This document shows positions 36,000-43,392 of a DNA stretch of 64,000 nt, one piece after another. Location: assembly GCF_000158195.2 (NCBI RefSeq), contig NZ_GL987988.1, positions 205,371 through 269,370 of the forward strand, read 5' to 3'. Position numbers and translations under genes: made by a program. How positions within the stretch are numbered: the stretch's first letter is position 1; each line of letters opens with the position of its first letter. The stretch comes from Fusobacterium mortiferum ATCC 9817. GTDB taxonomy: Bacteria > Fusobacteriota > Fusobacteriia > Fusobacteriales > Fusobacteriaceae. The notes under the pieces were generated by a model. It saw nothing but the letters and a program-made list of their open reading frames with translations, ran no database searches and was not told the origin of the DNA.

Positions 36000-37532
36000 T
36001 TAATTACTAGAAATAAATCTCTCATAAGCTTTTTGGTTTATTTCTAATGCTTCATTTAATCCAATATGTTTTAATTCTTTTAAAAAATTATCATATGTAG
36101 TATCGAAGTCTTCAACTCCTAATATCCATCTTTGACACATATCTTTAACAAAGGTATCTAATTTAGGTTTTATAGTTTGCAATTTTTCATTTTCAGCTAA
36201 GGTATATTTTAGTGTAGGCATAGGTTCTACTAAGAAGCCTTCTTGAGTATATCTTTTCATCCAAAAATTTGCATCAGTTTCTCCCCAAGCTTTTTCATAC
36301 TCATAATCTTGAGGACCACCTATTCTAAATTGAACTCCCTCTTCTCTTAAAACTTGTAGAGGAGTTCTATTTTTATCCTTCATAACCTTCTTAGTAAAAT
36401 ATTTATTTCCATCAATATCTTTTAGAAATGTATCTCCCTCAATTCCCCAGTTAGCTAACTCATATCCTTTAGGAGAAAACCAATAATCAAAGTATTTTAT
36501 AATAGATATAGGATCTTGAGCTGATTTAGTTATTCCCCAGCCACCTAAATAAGTTGGTCTAGCATCTGGAGCATAACGTTTACCTTTATATAGTGGGGGG
36601 TCAATAGCTATAAATTCAAAATTATTAACCTCTTCCTTTAATGAGGTATTATATGTACTTGTACTACTAAACCAATCAAATGTAGCTCCACCAAGGTTAT
36701 TTTTTAAAATATAATCTCTTGTTTGAAACCCTCTTGTAAAAATTTCAGAATCAATTAATTCTTCACTATACCATTTTATAACTTCTCTAATAGCTTCTTT
36801 AAATCTTTCTTCTTTAGGACCAAATTTAACTTTATTTTCATCTATATAAAAACTTATTTCAGCTCCAAATAAACCTAAGAGCTCTTTTTCCACAAACTCT
36901 GTATTTCTTTCAAAATATGGAATCTCATCAGGTATTCCATTACCATTTGGATCTTGAGTTTTAAAAGCTTTTAAAGTTTTATAAAACTCTTCCATTGTAT
37001 TAGGAACTTTTAAATTTAAGTTATTAAGCCAATCTCTTCTAATATAGAGCCCCTGGGAAGCTCTCATAGCATACCAATCATAATAATCTGGGATAAAATA
37101 TATGTTTCCATCTGCAGAAATTGCATCTTTTTTATAACGTGGATATTTTTCAAAAAAAGCTTTAATATTAGGAGCATATTTATCAATTAAATCATTTAGA
37201 GGAAGTATTTTTCCATTCATTCCAAGCTCTTCAAGTTTATCTCCTTGACTTAATGAGATGATATCTGGTAACTCTCCAAAGGTAATCATTAAATTAAAAG
37301 CTTGTATTTCATCAGCAAGATTTTTTGAACCAATTCCTTTCAATTTAATATTCGTATCTTTAAATGCTTCCTTAAATACAGACCAATTTTCATTAAAAAC
37401 TAAGTCATTATGTATAGCTAATATTGTAACTTCCAATGGCTTGTCAGTTATTTTTAAATTATCTTGAGAGTATGTTGGAATTATAAAAAAAATAATTTCT
37501 AATAAAATAAATAATGTTTTTTTTAATATCAT
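36000..37532 (-). CDS. Extracytoplasmic oligosaccharide-binding protein paired with the AraC regulator
   Basis: This is a paralogue of the ABC lipoprotein at 9493-11055: it shares DPNGNGIPDE (EF-hand-like calcium loop), LGGWGITKSAQDPISIIKYFDYWFS and MCQRWILGVEDFDTTYDNFL. It has a signal peptide (MILKKTLFILLEIIFFIIPTYS) but no lipobox Cys, so a soluble periplasmic protein is expected. No permease or ATPase genes accompany it. Instead it lies 21 nt upstream of the membrane AraC regulator in the same operon, which suggests it presents a GAG fragment to the regulator's sensor. Serving the distant ABC permeases as an alternative binder is also possible. Length is 510 aa. Confidence 0.82.
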   Translation of the reverse strand: MILKKTLFILLEIIFFIIPTYSQDNLKITDKPLEVTILAIHNDLVFNENWSVFKEAFKDTNIKLKGIGSKNLADEIQAFNLMITFGELPDIISLSQGDKLEELGMNGKILPLNDLIDKYAPNIKAFFEKYPRYKKDAISADGNIYFIPDYYDWYAMRASQGLYIRRDWLNNLNLKVPNTMEEFYKTLKAFKTQDPNGNGIPDEIPYFERNTEFVEKELLGLFGAEISFYIDENKVKFGPKEERFKEAIREVIKWYSEELIDSEIFTRGFQTRDYILKNNLGGATFDWFSSTSTYNTSLKEEVNNFEFIAIDPPLYKGKRYAPDARPTYLGGWGITKSAQDPISIIKYFDYWFSPKGYELANWGIEGDTFLKDIDGNKYFTKKVMKDKNRTPLQVLREEGVQFRIGGPQDYEYEKAWGETDANFWMKRYTQEGFLVEPMPTLKYTLAENEKLQTIKPKLDTFVKDMCQRWILGVEDFDTTYDNFLKELKHIGLNEALEINQKAYERFISSN

Positions 37533-37580
37533 AATCTCTCCTTTTCTTTCAATAAACTGCCACTTAACAAGTATTATTTT

Positions 37581-37610
37581 ATCATAAATTTTTTGTTTTT
37601 TCTATGTCAA
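37581..37610 (-). promoter_or_regulatory. Promoter of the binding protein-AraC operon
   Basis: On the minus strand: -35 TTGACA (37610-37605), an 18-nt spacer and -10 TATGAT (37586-37581). It is near consensus, as expected for a constitutively made sensor. ATACTTGTTA just after the -10 box shares 10 bases with the gntR1 operator region, a possible half site. Confidence 0.6.
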
Positions 37611-37885
37611 AATTCTAGAGGATATTTTTATAAAATTTTTTGAAAATATAGACGAAAAAATAATTTGTAAATTTTAATAAATTTTAAATATTAAGAGGAA
37701 GATAGACGAAATTATAAAAAATAACTGTTTGATAAGAAAAAAATACAATAAAAAATGAAAATAAAACATCAAAAAAAATGTACAAAAAAAGGAAAAAAAT
37801 AAAAAATATAAAAAAAATAAACAAACAAAAAGGAGAAGAATACAGAAATAGAAATAATTTTAAAAAAATAACTCTAAAATAAAAC
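37611..37885. other. AT-rich, A-dominated intergenic stretch, no gene seen
   Basis: Most of this stretch is runs of A and AAT on the plus strand. The open frame on the minus strand is low-complexity (Phe/Leu/Ile only) and lacks a ribosome site. I see no other structure here. Confidence 0.5.
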
Positions 37886-37996
37886 ATCATCATTATTCTA
37901 TTTTGTATTGAAAGAGAATAATGATGATTTCGATATTCTATTTTGTATTAAAAAAGAATAATGAAGATTTACATTAAGCCGAAATTTTAATATTAT
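37886..37996 (+). promoter_or_regulatory. Duplicated operator and promoter of the sulfatase-GH88 operon
   Basis: There are two direct copies of a 37-bp block (37894-37930 and 37934-37970, 34 of 37 identical). Each contains TATTCT...AGAATA as an inverted repeat; in the first copy the arms extend to a perfect 14 bp (37886-37899 and 37915-37928). The second copy runs into ATGAAGATTTACA, with -35 TTTACA (37968-37973), a 17-nt spacer and -10 TATTAT (37991-37996). Confidence 0.75.
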
Positions 37997-38035
37997 GTTG
38001 ATGTAAAGTGAAGATAAAAAGAGGGAGGATTAACT

Positions 38036-39445
38036 ATGAAAAAACCAAATTTACTTTTTATATTTGCAGATCAATGGAGAAGAGATGCAATGGGATTTAT
38101 GAAAAAAGATGAAGTAATAACTCCTAATATTGATTCTTTTGCAGAAGAAGCATTGAGTTTTGATAATGCTATGAGTGCATGTCCACTATGTTCTCCTAAT
38201 AGAGCTACTATGTTTACTGGAAAATATCCAATAAGTCATGGTGTATGGACAAACTGTAAAAATGGTTTAAATAATGTATTTTTAAAAGAGGAAGAGATTA
38301 CTCTAATGGATGTTTTAAAAAATAATGGATATACAACAGGGTATATAGGAAAATGGCATCTAGATCTTCCAGAGAGTAATTTAGTAGAAAATCCAAAATC
38401 TGGAGCAAGAGATTGGGACGCATATACTCCACCTGGAAAGAAAAGACATGGGGTAGATTATTGGTATTCCTATGGAGCTTATGATCATCACTTAGAACCA
38501 CACTATTGGAATGATAGTGAGGAAATGATACAGGTAAAACAATGGTCTGTAGAGCATGAAACAGATAGAGCATTAGAGTTTATTGATAAAAACAAGGAAA
38601 ATCCTTTTGCCTTGATAGTTTCATGGAATCCACCACATACACCACTTGATTTGGTACCACAAAAATATGTAGATATCTATGCTGGTAAAAAATTTAAGGT
38701 AAACCCAAATGTTCTTTTAACTGATGTAACTGACCATACAGAGTCAGTAAATCCAAGACTTAATTTCACTGATGATGAGTATCAGGAGATAATGAGAAAA
38801 TATTTTGCAGCAGTAACTGGAGTAGATGAAAACTTTGGAAGACTATTACAAAAATTAAAAGATGATGGACTTTATGATGATACAATAATCGTTTTAACAG
38901 CTGACCATGGAGAGTTACTATGTGCTCATAGACTATGGAGTAAGCATGTATGGTATGAGGAATCAGTAGCAGTTCCTTTTATAATAAAGTATGGAGATAG
39001 ATATATAAAAGGAAGAACAGAAAGTGTATTAAATGGAGTAGATATAATGCCTACAATACTTTCACTTATGGGGTTACCAATTCCTAATACTGTGGAAGGA
39101 GTAGACTTAAAAGAGGTTATACTTACAGGAGATAAGAAAGAAAACTATGCAATACTTTCTGCATATCCTGGACAAGCGAGAGCTGTAAAAGGTTTTGAAG
39201 AGGTAGGAGAAAAAAATATAGATTATGGTTGGAGAGCTGTAAGAAGTGAGAGATATACCTATGTAATCAATAGAGGATATAGACTAGATTATGGAGTGGA
39301 AAGATTACTTTATGATAATATAGCAGACCCATATCAACTAAATCCAGTAAAAATAGATAAAATAGAAGAAAATCCATTGGCTGAAAAATTTGAGAAAATT
39401 TTAAAGGAATGGGCAAATAAGTATCAAGATAATTTTAAATTTTAA
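38036..39445 (+). CDS. Sulfatase, Cys type, no signal peptide
   Basis: This is a second arylsulfatase-superfamily enzyme (469 aa). The maturation motif is C52-S-P-N-R56 in PLCSPNRATMFTGK. An N-terminal metal site is in FIFADQWRRD and the C-terminal metal pair in TADHGELLCAHR. There is no signal peptide, so a cytoplasmic role on imported unsaturated or sulfated disaccharides is expected. It is only distantly like the other sulfatase at 27438 and probably cleaves a different sulfate position (2-O, 4-O or 6-O cannot be told). It is the first gene of a five-gene operon with GH88 and a GPH symporter, under the duplicated operator. Confidence 0.9.
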   Translation: MKKPNLLFIFADQWRRDAMGFMKKDEVITPNIDSFAEEALSFDNAMSACPLCSPNRATMFTGKYPISHGVWTNCKNGLNNVFLKEEEITLMDVLKNNGYTTGYIGKWHLDLPESNLVENPKSGARDWDAYTPPGKKRHGVDYWYSYGAYDHHLEPHYWNDSEEMIQVKQWSVEHETDRALEFIDKNKENPFALIVSWNPPHTPLDLVPQKYVDIYAGKKFKVNPNVLLTDVTDHTESVNPRLNFTDDEYQEIMRKYFAAVTGVDENFGRLLQKLKDDGLYDDTIIVLTADHGELLCAHRLWSKHVWYEESVAVPFIIKYGDRYIKGRTESVLNGVDIMPTILSLMGLPIPNTVEGVDLKEVILTGDKKENYAILSAYPGQARAVKGFEEVGEKNIDYGWRAVRSERYTYVINRGYRLDYGVERLLYDNIADPYQLNPVKIDKIEENPLAEKFEKILKEWANKYQDNFKF

Positions 39446-39466
39446 ATAGTTGTAGGAGGAAATAAG

Positions 39467-40657
39467 ATGGAATTAACTAAAGAGATGAGAGAAAGATTTT
39501 CAAAAGATGTAGAATTACCAAGAGAGATGCTATTTGGAGCATTACATGAAGCATTAAAAAAGATAGATGGAAATTGTAAAACATTTATCAATACATACCC
39601 AAGACCTTGTAGTACTAACTATATCTATCCTGGAATATTAAATGGAGGAGAATGGGACGACTGGACTAGTGGATTCTGGACAGGAATGTTATGGCTAGCT
39701 CATGAAATAACAGGAGAAAAGAGATATAAAAATGTAGCTCAATTTCAAATAAAATTTTATGATGAGAGAATAACAAATAAAGTAGGAGTAAACCATCACG
39801 ACTTAGGATTTTTATATACTCCATCAGCAGTAGCAGGATATAAAGTAGCGGGATTAGAAAGAGCTAAAGTAGCAGCATTAAAAGCAGCTGATCATCTATT
39901 AGGAAGATTTAAAGAAAAAGGAGAATTTATTCAAGCATGGGGAGATTTAGATGATCCTAATGCATATAGATTAATAATAGATTGTAATATGAATGTACCT
40001 TTACTATTTTGGGCAACAGAGGTAACAGGAGATCCTAAATATAGAGAGGTAGCTACAAAACATATCAATACAGCAGCAAGTGTAGTGGTAAGAGATGATA
40101 GTTCAACACACCACACATTCTTCTTTGACCCAGAAACTGGAAAACCAACAAAAGGAGTAACAGCACAAGGAGCATCAGATGAATCAGCTTGGGCAAGAGG
40201 ACAAGCATGGGGAGTATATGGATTCCCACTAGCATATAGTTACCTAAAAGATGAAAAATTTGTAACACTATTTAAGAGAGTAACAAACTACTTCTTAAAT
40301 AAATTACCAGCAGACAGCGTATGTTACTGGGATTTAATGTTTGATGATAATTCTGGAGAAGAGAGAGATACATCAGCAGCAGCAATAGCAGTATGTGGAA
40401 TGTTAGAGATGTTAAAATATTTACCAGATACAGACCCAGATAAGAAAATTTATAAGAATGCTGTAAATACAATAATGAAATCATTAATAGAGAAATATAC
40501 AACAAAGGATATAGAATATTCAAACGGATTGTTAACTCAAGCAGTATATAGTAAACCACATGGTTCAGGAGTAGATGAGTGTTGTATATGGGGAGATTAC
40601 TTCTATATGGAAGCACTAGTAAGAATAATGAAGCCAGAGTGGAAAATGTACTGGTAA
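39467..40657 (+). CDS. ugl: Unsaturated glucuronyl hydrolase (GH88)
   Basis: GH88 hydrates the double bond of the unsaturated uronate in GAG disaccharides, releasing 4-deoxy-5-keto-uronate and the amino sugar. The alpha/alpha-barrel sequence has the two key aspartates, D112 in NHHDLGF and D172 in IIDCNMN. They match the general-acid pair known in Bacillus (D88, D149) and streptococcal (D115, D175) enzymes. Other family motifs are GEWDDWTSGFWTGMLW, DESAWARGQAWGVYG and DTSAAAIAVCGM. The length of 396 aa is usual and no signal peptide is present. It links the lyases to KduI/KduD. SD AGGAGG precedes the ATG. Confidence 0.95.
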   Translation: MELTKEMRERFSKDVELPREMLFGALHEALKKIDGNCKTFINTYPRPCSTNYIYPGILNGGEWDDWTSGFWTGMLWLAHEITGEKRYKNVAQFQIKFYDERITNKVGVNHHDLGFLYTPSAVAGYKVAGLERAKVAALKAADHLLGRFKEKGEFIQAWGDLDDPNAYRLIIDCNMNVPLLFWATEVTGDPKYREVATKHINTAASVVVRDDSSTHHTFFFDPETGKPTKGVTAQGASDESAWARGQAWGVYGFPLAYSYLKDEKFVTLFKRVTNYFLNKLPADSVCYWDLMFDDNSGEERDTSAAAIAVCGMLEMLKYLPDTDPDKKIYKNAVNTIMKSLIEKYTTKDIEYSNGLLTQAVYSKPHGSGVDECCIWGDYFYMEALVRIMKPEWKMYW

Positions 40658-40697
40658 TAAATTAAAATAATATAGGAATATTGAGGAGAATAAAACA

Positions 40698-42113
40698 ATG
40701 GAAACGAATAAAACTATAAGACCTTTTGGTATGAGAGATAAGATAGGTTATCTTTTTGGAGATTTTGGAAACGACGTAATGCTTATATTTGTAAGCCAAT
40801 TTTTAATGGTATTCTATACACAAGTATGGGGAATGAAGCCAGCAGTAGTAGGAACAATGTTTCTAGTGTCAAGACTAGTAGATGCTTTTACAGATATAAC
40901 TATGGGAAGAATAGTTGATACTGCTCCACAAGGTAAAGATGGTAAGTTCAAAAAGTGGATAAGAATAATGGCAGCTCCAGTTGCTATTGCAAGTTTCTTA
41001 ATGTATCAATCATTCTTAAGAGATTATCCAATGATTGTGAAAATAGTATATATGTATATAACTTACTTATTATATGGAAGTATTTGTTTTACTGGAATAA
41101 ACATTCCTTATGGAGCAATGGCTTCAGCTATAACTGACAAACCAGATGAGAGACAATCACTTATTACATTTAGAGCAATGGGAGCATATATTGGAGAGTT
41201 TTTAATAGGATTCTTTGGACCATTAGTAATCTATCAACGTATAATAACAGATGAAGGAGTTCAAGTAGTTATCAGAAATAATGGAAATATATTCCCAGTT
41301 GCAGCTGGAGGAATATCTTTAATAGCAATAGTGTGTTACTATATCTGTTATACTTGTACAACAGAACGTATAAAAGTACCTGCATTAAGTAAAGAGGGGG
41401 TATCTTTTGCAAGCTCTGTTAAGATGATATTTAGCAACCGTGCTATGATAGGAATACTAGGAGGAACTGTATGTTTAATATTTGGTAACCTATTAACTGG
41501 TGGAGTAAATGCTTATCTATATGCTTACTATTTCAAAATGCCAGAAGCACTTTCAACATATAATGCTATTAAATTAGGAGTAGCTTTAGCAATGGCAACA
41601 GGAGTTACTTTAGTAGTTAAGAAAATTGGAAGAAGAGAGTCTATCAGCGTGATGGCAGGGCTTGCTTCATTAGTATTTGTTTTATTATTCTTCTTAAGAA
41701 TAAAAAATCCTTGGGTATATGTTGCTATTTCATCAGTTGGATTCTCAGGAGTAACTTTCTTTGGATATACAGTATGGGGAGCTATCATAGATGTTATTGA
41801 TGACGCAGAGATTAAAAGTGGAAAAAGAGAAGATGGAACACTTTATGCTATCTATTCATTCTCGAGAAAAATTGGACAAGCTCTTGGAAGTAGTATAGTA
41901 GGATATGCTCTTGCAATTATAGGATTCCAATCTGGAGTAAAAGAGCAAACACAAGAAGTTTTAAATGGAATCTATAACTTAGCAACTGCTGTTCCTGCAA
42001 CATTATTCTGTTTAGTTGTGTTAATGTTTATGTTAGTATATCCACTATCTAAGAAGAAAGTTAACGAGAATGCAGAAATTTTAAGATTAAAAAGAGAAGC
42101 GAAAAATAATTAA
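40698..42113 (+). CDS. GPH-family sugar:cation symporter (MelB-like)
   Basis: This inner-membrane transporter of about 12 helices (471 aa) belongs to the glycoside-pentoside-hexuronide:cation symporters of the major facilitator superfamily. The N-terminal motif KIGYLFGDFGNDVMLIFVSQFLMVFYT and the cytoplasmic loop SRLVDAFTDITMGRIVD are typical. The internal DDAEIKSGKREDGTLYAIYSFSRKIGQALG is the family's second signature. It follows GH88 by 40 nt. A hexuronide such as an unsaturated GAG disaccharide is a fitting cargo, but this is context only. It is the fourth class of importer in the island. Confidence 0.87.
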   Translation: METNKTIRPFGMRDKIGYLFGDFGNDVMLIFVSQFLMVFYTQVWGMKPAVVGTMFLVSRLVDAFTDITMGRIVDTAPQGKDGKFKKWIRIMAAPVAIASFLMYQSFLRDYPMIVKIVYMYITYLLYGSICFTGINIPYGAMASAITDKPDERQSLITFRAMGAYIGEFLIGFFGPLVIYQRIITDEGVQVVIRNNGNIFPVAAGGISLIAIVCYYICYTCTTERIKVPALSKEGVSFASSVKMIFSNRAMIGILGGTVCLIFGNLLTGGVNAYLYAYYFKMPEALSTYNAIKLGVALAMATGVTLVVKKIGRRESISVMAGLASLVFVLLFFLRIKNPWVYVAISSVGFSGVTFFGYTVWGAIIDVIDDAEIKSGKREDGTLYAIYSFSRKIGQALGSSIVGYALAIIGFQSGVKEQTQEVLNGIYNLATAVPATLFCLVVLMFMLVYPLSKKKVNENAEILRLKREAKNN

Positions 42114-42128
42114 TTCTCTGGAGGAATT

Positions 42129-42767
42129 ATGCAGAATATAAAAGCTCTATTTAGGGAAGAAAAAATAAATAAAACTATTGAAAATTTAAAAAATAATGGA
42201 TTTGATGTAGTATTAGTAAATAATGTAGAAGAAGCTGAAAAGCTTACATTACAAGAGATACCAAGAGGGAGTTTTATAAGTATGGGAGGCTCTGTTACTT
42301 TAAATATGACAGGGCTTCTACAAAAATTTAGAAGTGAAGAGTATTCTTTCTTTGAAAGATTTGCTCAACCTACTTGGGAAGATACAGTAAAAGTTATGAG
42401 AGAATCTCTTTTAAGTGATTACCTTGTAACAGGAACAAATGCTATAACTGAAGATGGAAAATTGTTACAAGTGGACTCTGGTGGGAATAGAGTAGCAGGT
42501 ATGGCATATGGTCCAAAAAATGTTATAGTTATAAGTGGAATAAATAAAATAGTAGCTGATACTCATGAGGGACTTGAAAGATTAAAATATGCAGGACCTT
42601 TAAACTCTAAAAGATTAAATCATAAAACACCTTGTAATATAAGTGGAAAATGCGAAAACTGCTCTACTCATATGAGAATGTGTAATTTTATATCTATTAT
42701 TTCAAACGGTAAAAGACCTTTTGGAAATGTAAAAGTAATTTTAATAAAAGAGGAATTGGGATACTGA
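42129..42767 (+). CDS. LUD-domain protein (DUF162), first of a pair
   Basis: The protein is a single LUD (lactate-utilisation DUF162) domain of 212 aa with the motifs SMGGSVTLNMTGLL, DYLVTGTNAITEDGKLLQVDSGGNRVAGMAYGP and a C-terminal Cys cluster CNISGKCENCSTHMRMC. Family members are often annotated lactate-utilisation proteins, but many are encoded away from lactate genes, and their reaction is not established. Here it lies 15 nt after the GPH symporter and overlaps a second LUD gene by 1 nt, inside the GAG operon. A role in uronate-derived metabolism is conceivable but unproven. Confidence 0.83.
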   Translation: MQNIKALFREEKINKTIENLKNNGFDVVLVNNVEEAEKLTLQEIPRGSFISMGGSVTLNMTGLLQKFRSEEYSFFERFAQPTWEDTVKVMRESLLSDYLVTGTNAITEDGKLLQVDSGGNRVAGMAYGPKNVIVISGINKIVADTHEGLERLKYAGPLNSKRLNHKTPCNISGKCENCSTHMRMCNFISIISNGKRPFGNVKVILIKEELGY

Positions 42768-43348
42768 TGGATAAAAATATATTATGGTATAAGAATAAGA
42801 GAGTTGAAGAGTTGAGTAGAATATTATTAAATAAAGAGTATTTAATATATTGTGTAGAGAGTTTAGAAGAGGGAAAAGAAAGAATAATCTCTTTACTTAA
42901 CAAAGATAAAACAGTAGCTCTAGGAGATACTTGGGAATTAAATACAGAGGAATTCATAGAGAGATTAAAAGAGTGTAAATTTTTTAACTATATGGAAGCT
43001 GGAGAAAAGAAAGAAGAGATAAAAAGAGATTCTTTAACAGCGGAGATAGCTATATTAGAAGGGGAATTTATAACTGAAGATGGACAGATAGTTATGGTAG
43101 GAGATTATAATACAAGTTCTGCACTATTTGGTGCTGAAAATATAATTATACTTCTGTCTGAAAATAAAATTGTTAAAAATTTAGATATAGCCTTAGATAG
43201 AGTTGAAAAATTAAAAAAATACTATAAATTAAAAAATGAAAAATTAGGAAATCTGAATGATGGATTAAGTATTGGAGTTATTGAGAATGGAAGAAAGTTC
43301 AATAAAAGAATAACTTTAATATTTACATTAGAGGATACTGGGTTATAA
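42767..43348 (+). CDS. LUD-domain protein (DUF162-like), second of the pair
   Basis: The protein is 193 aa and resembles the preceding LUD protein in layout: N-terminal helix pair, ALGDTWELNTEEF in place of SMGGSVTLN, TAEIAILEGEFITEDGQIVMVGDYNTSSALFGAENIII in place of the TGTNAITEDGKLLQVDSGGNRVAGMAYGP segment. It lacks the C-terminal Cys cluster. The start overlaps the previous stop (TGATGG), so translational coupling and a heteromeric partner role are likely. Its divergence suggests one of the two has a regulatory or structural role. Function unknown. A terminator follows at once. Confidence 0.7.
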   Translation: MDKNILWYKNKRVEELSRILLNKEYLIYCVESLEEGKERIISLLNKDKTVALGDTWELNTEEFIERLKECKFFNYMEAGEKKEEIKRDSLTAEIAILEGEFITEDGQIVMVGDYNTSSALFGAENIIILLSENKIVKNLDIALDRVEKLKKYYKLKNEKLGNLNDGLSIGVIENGRKFNKRITLIFTLEDTGL

Positions 43349-43351
43349 AAT

Positions 43352-43388
43352 AAAGAGCAAGTAACTTTATAGTTGACTTGCTCTTTTT
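43352..43388. terminator. Bidirectional terminator between LUD and heparinase-family genes
   Basis: An 11-bp perfect stem AAAGAGCAAGT (43352-43362) pairs with ACTTGCTCTTT (43376-43386), with T and A tracts on opposite sides. Confidence 0.85.
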
Positions 43389-43392
43389 ATAT

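Noticed and set aside
37684-37893. A 69-codon minus-strand frame rich in Phe, Leu and Ile
   Set aside because: It is the complement of A-rich low-complexity sequence, has no ribosome site and resembles no protein.
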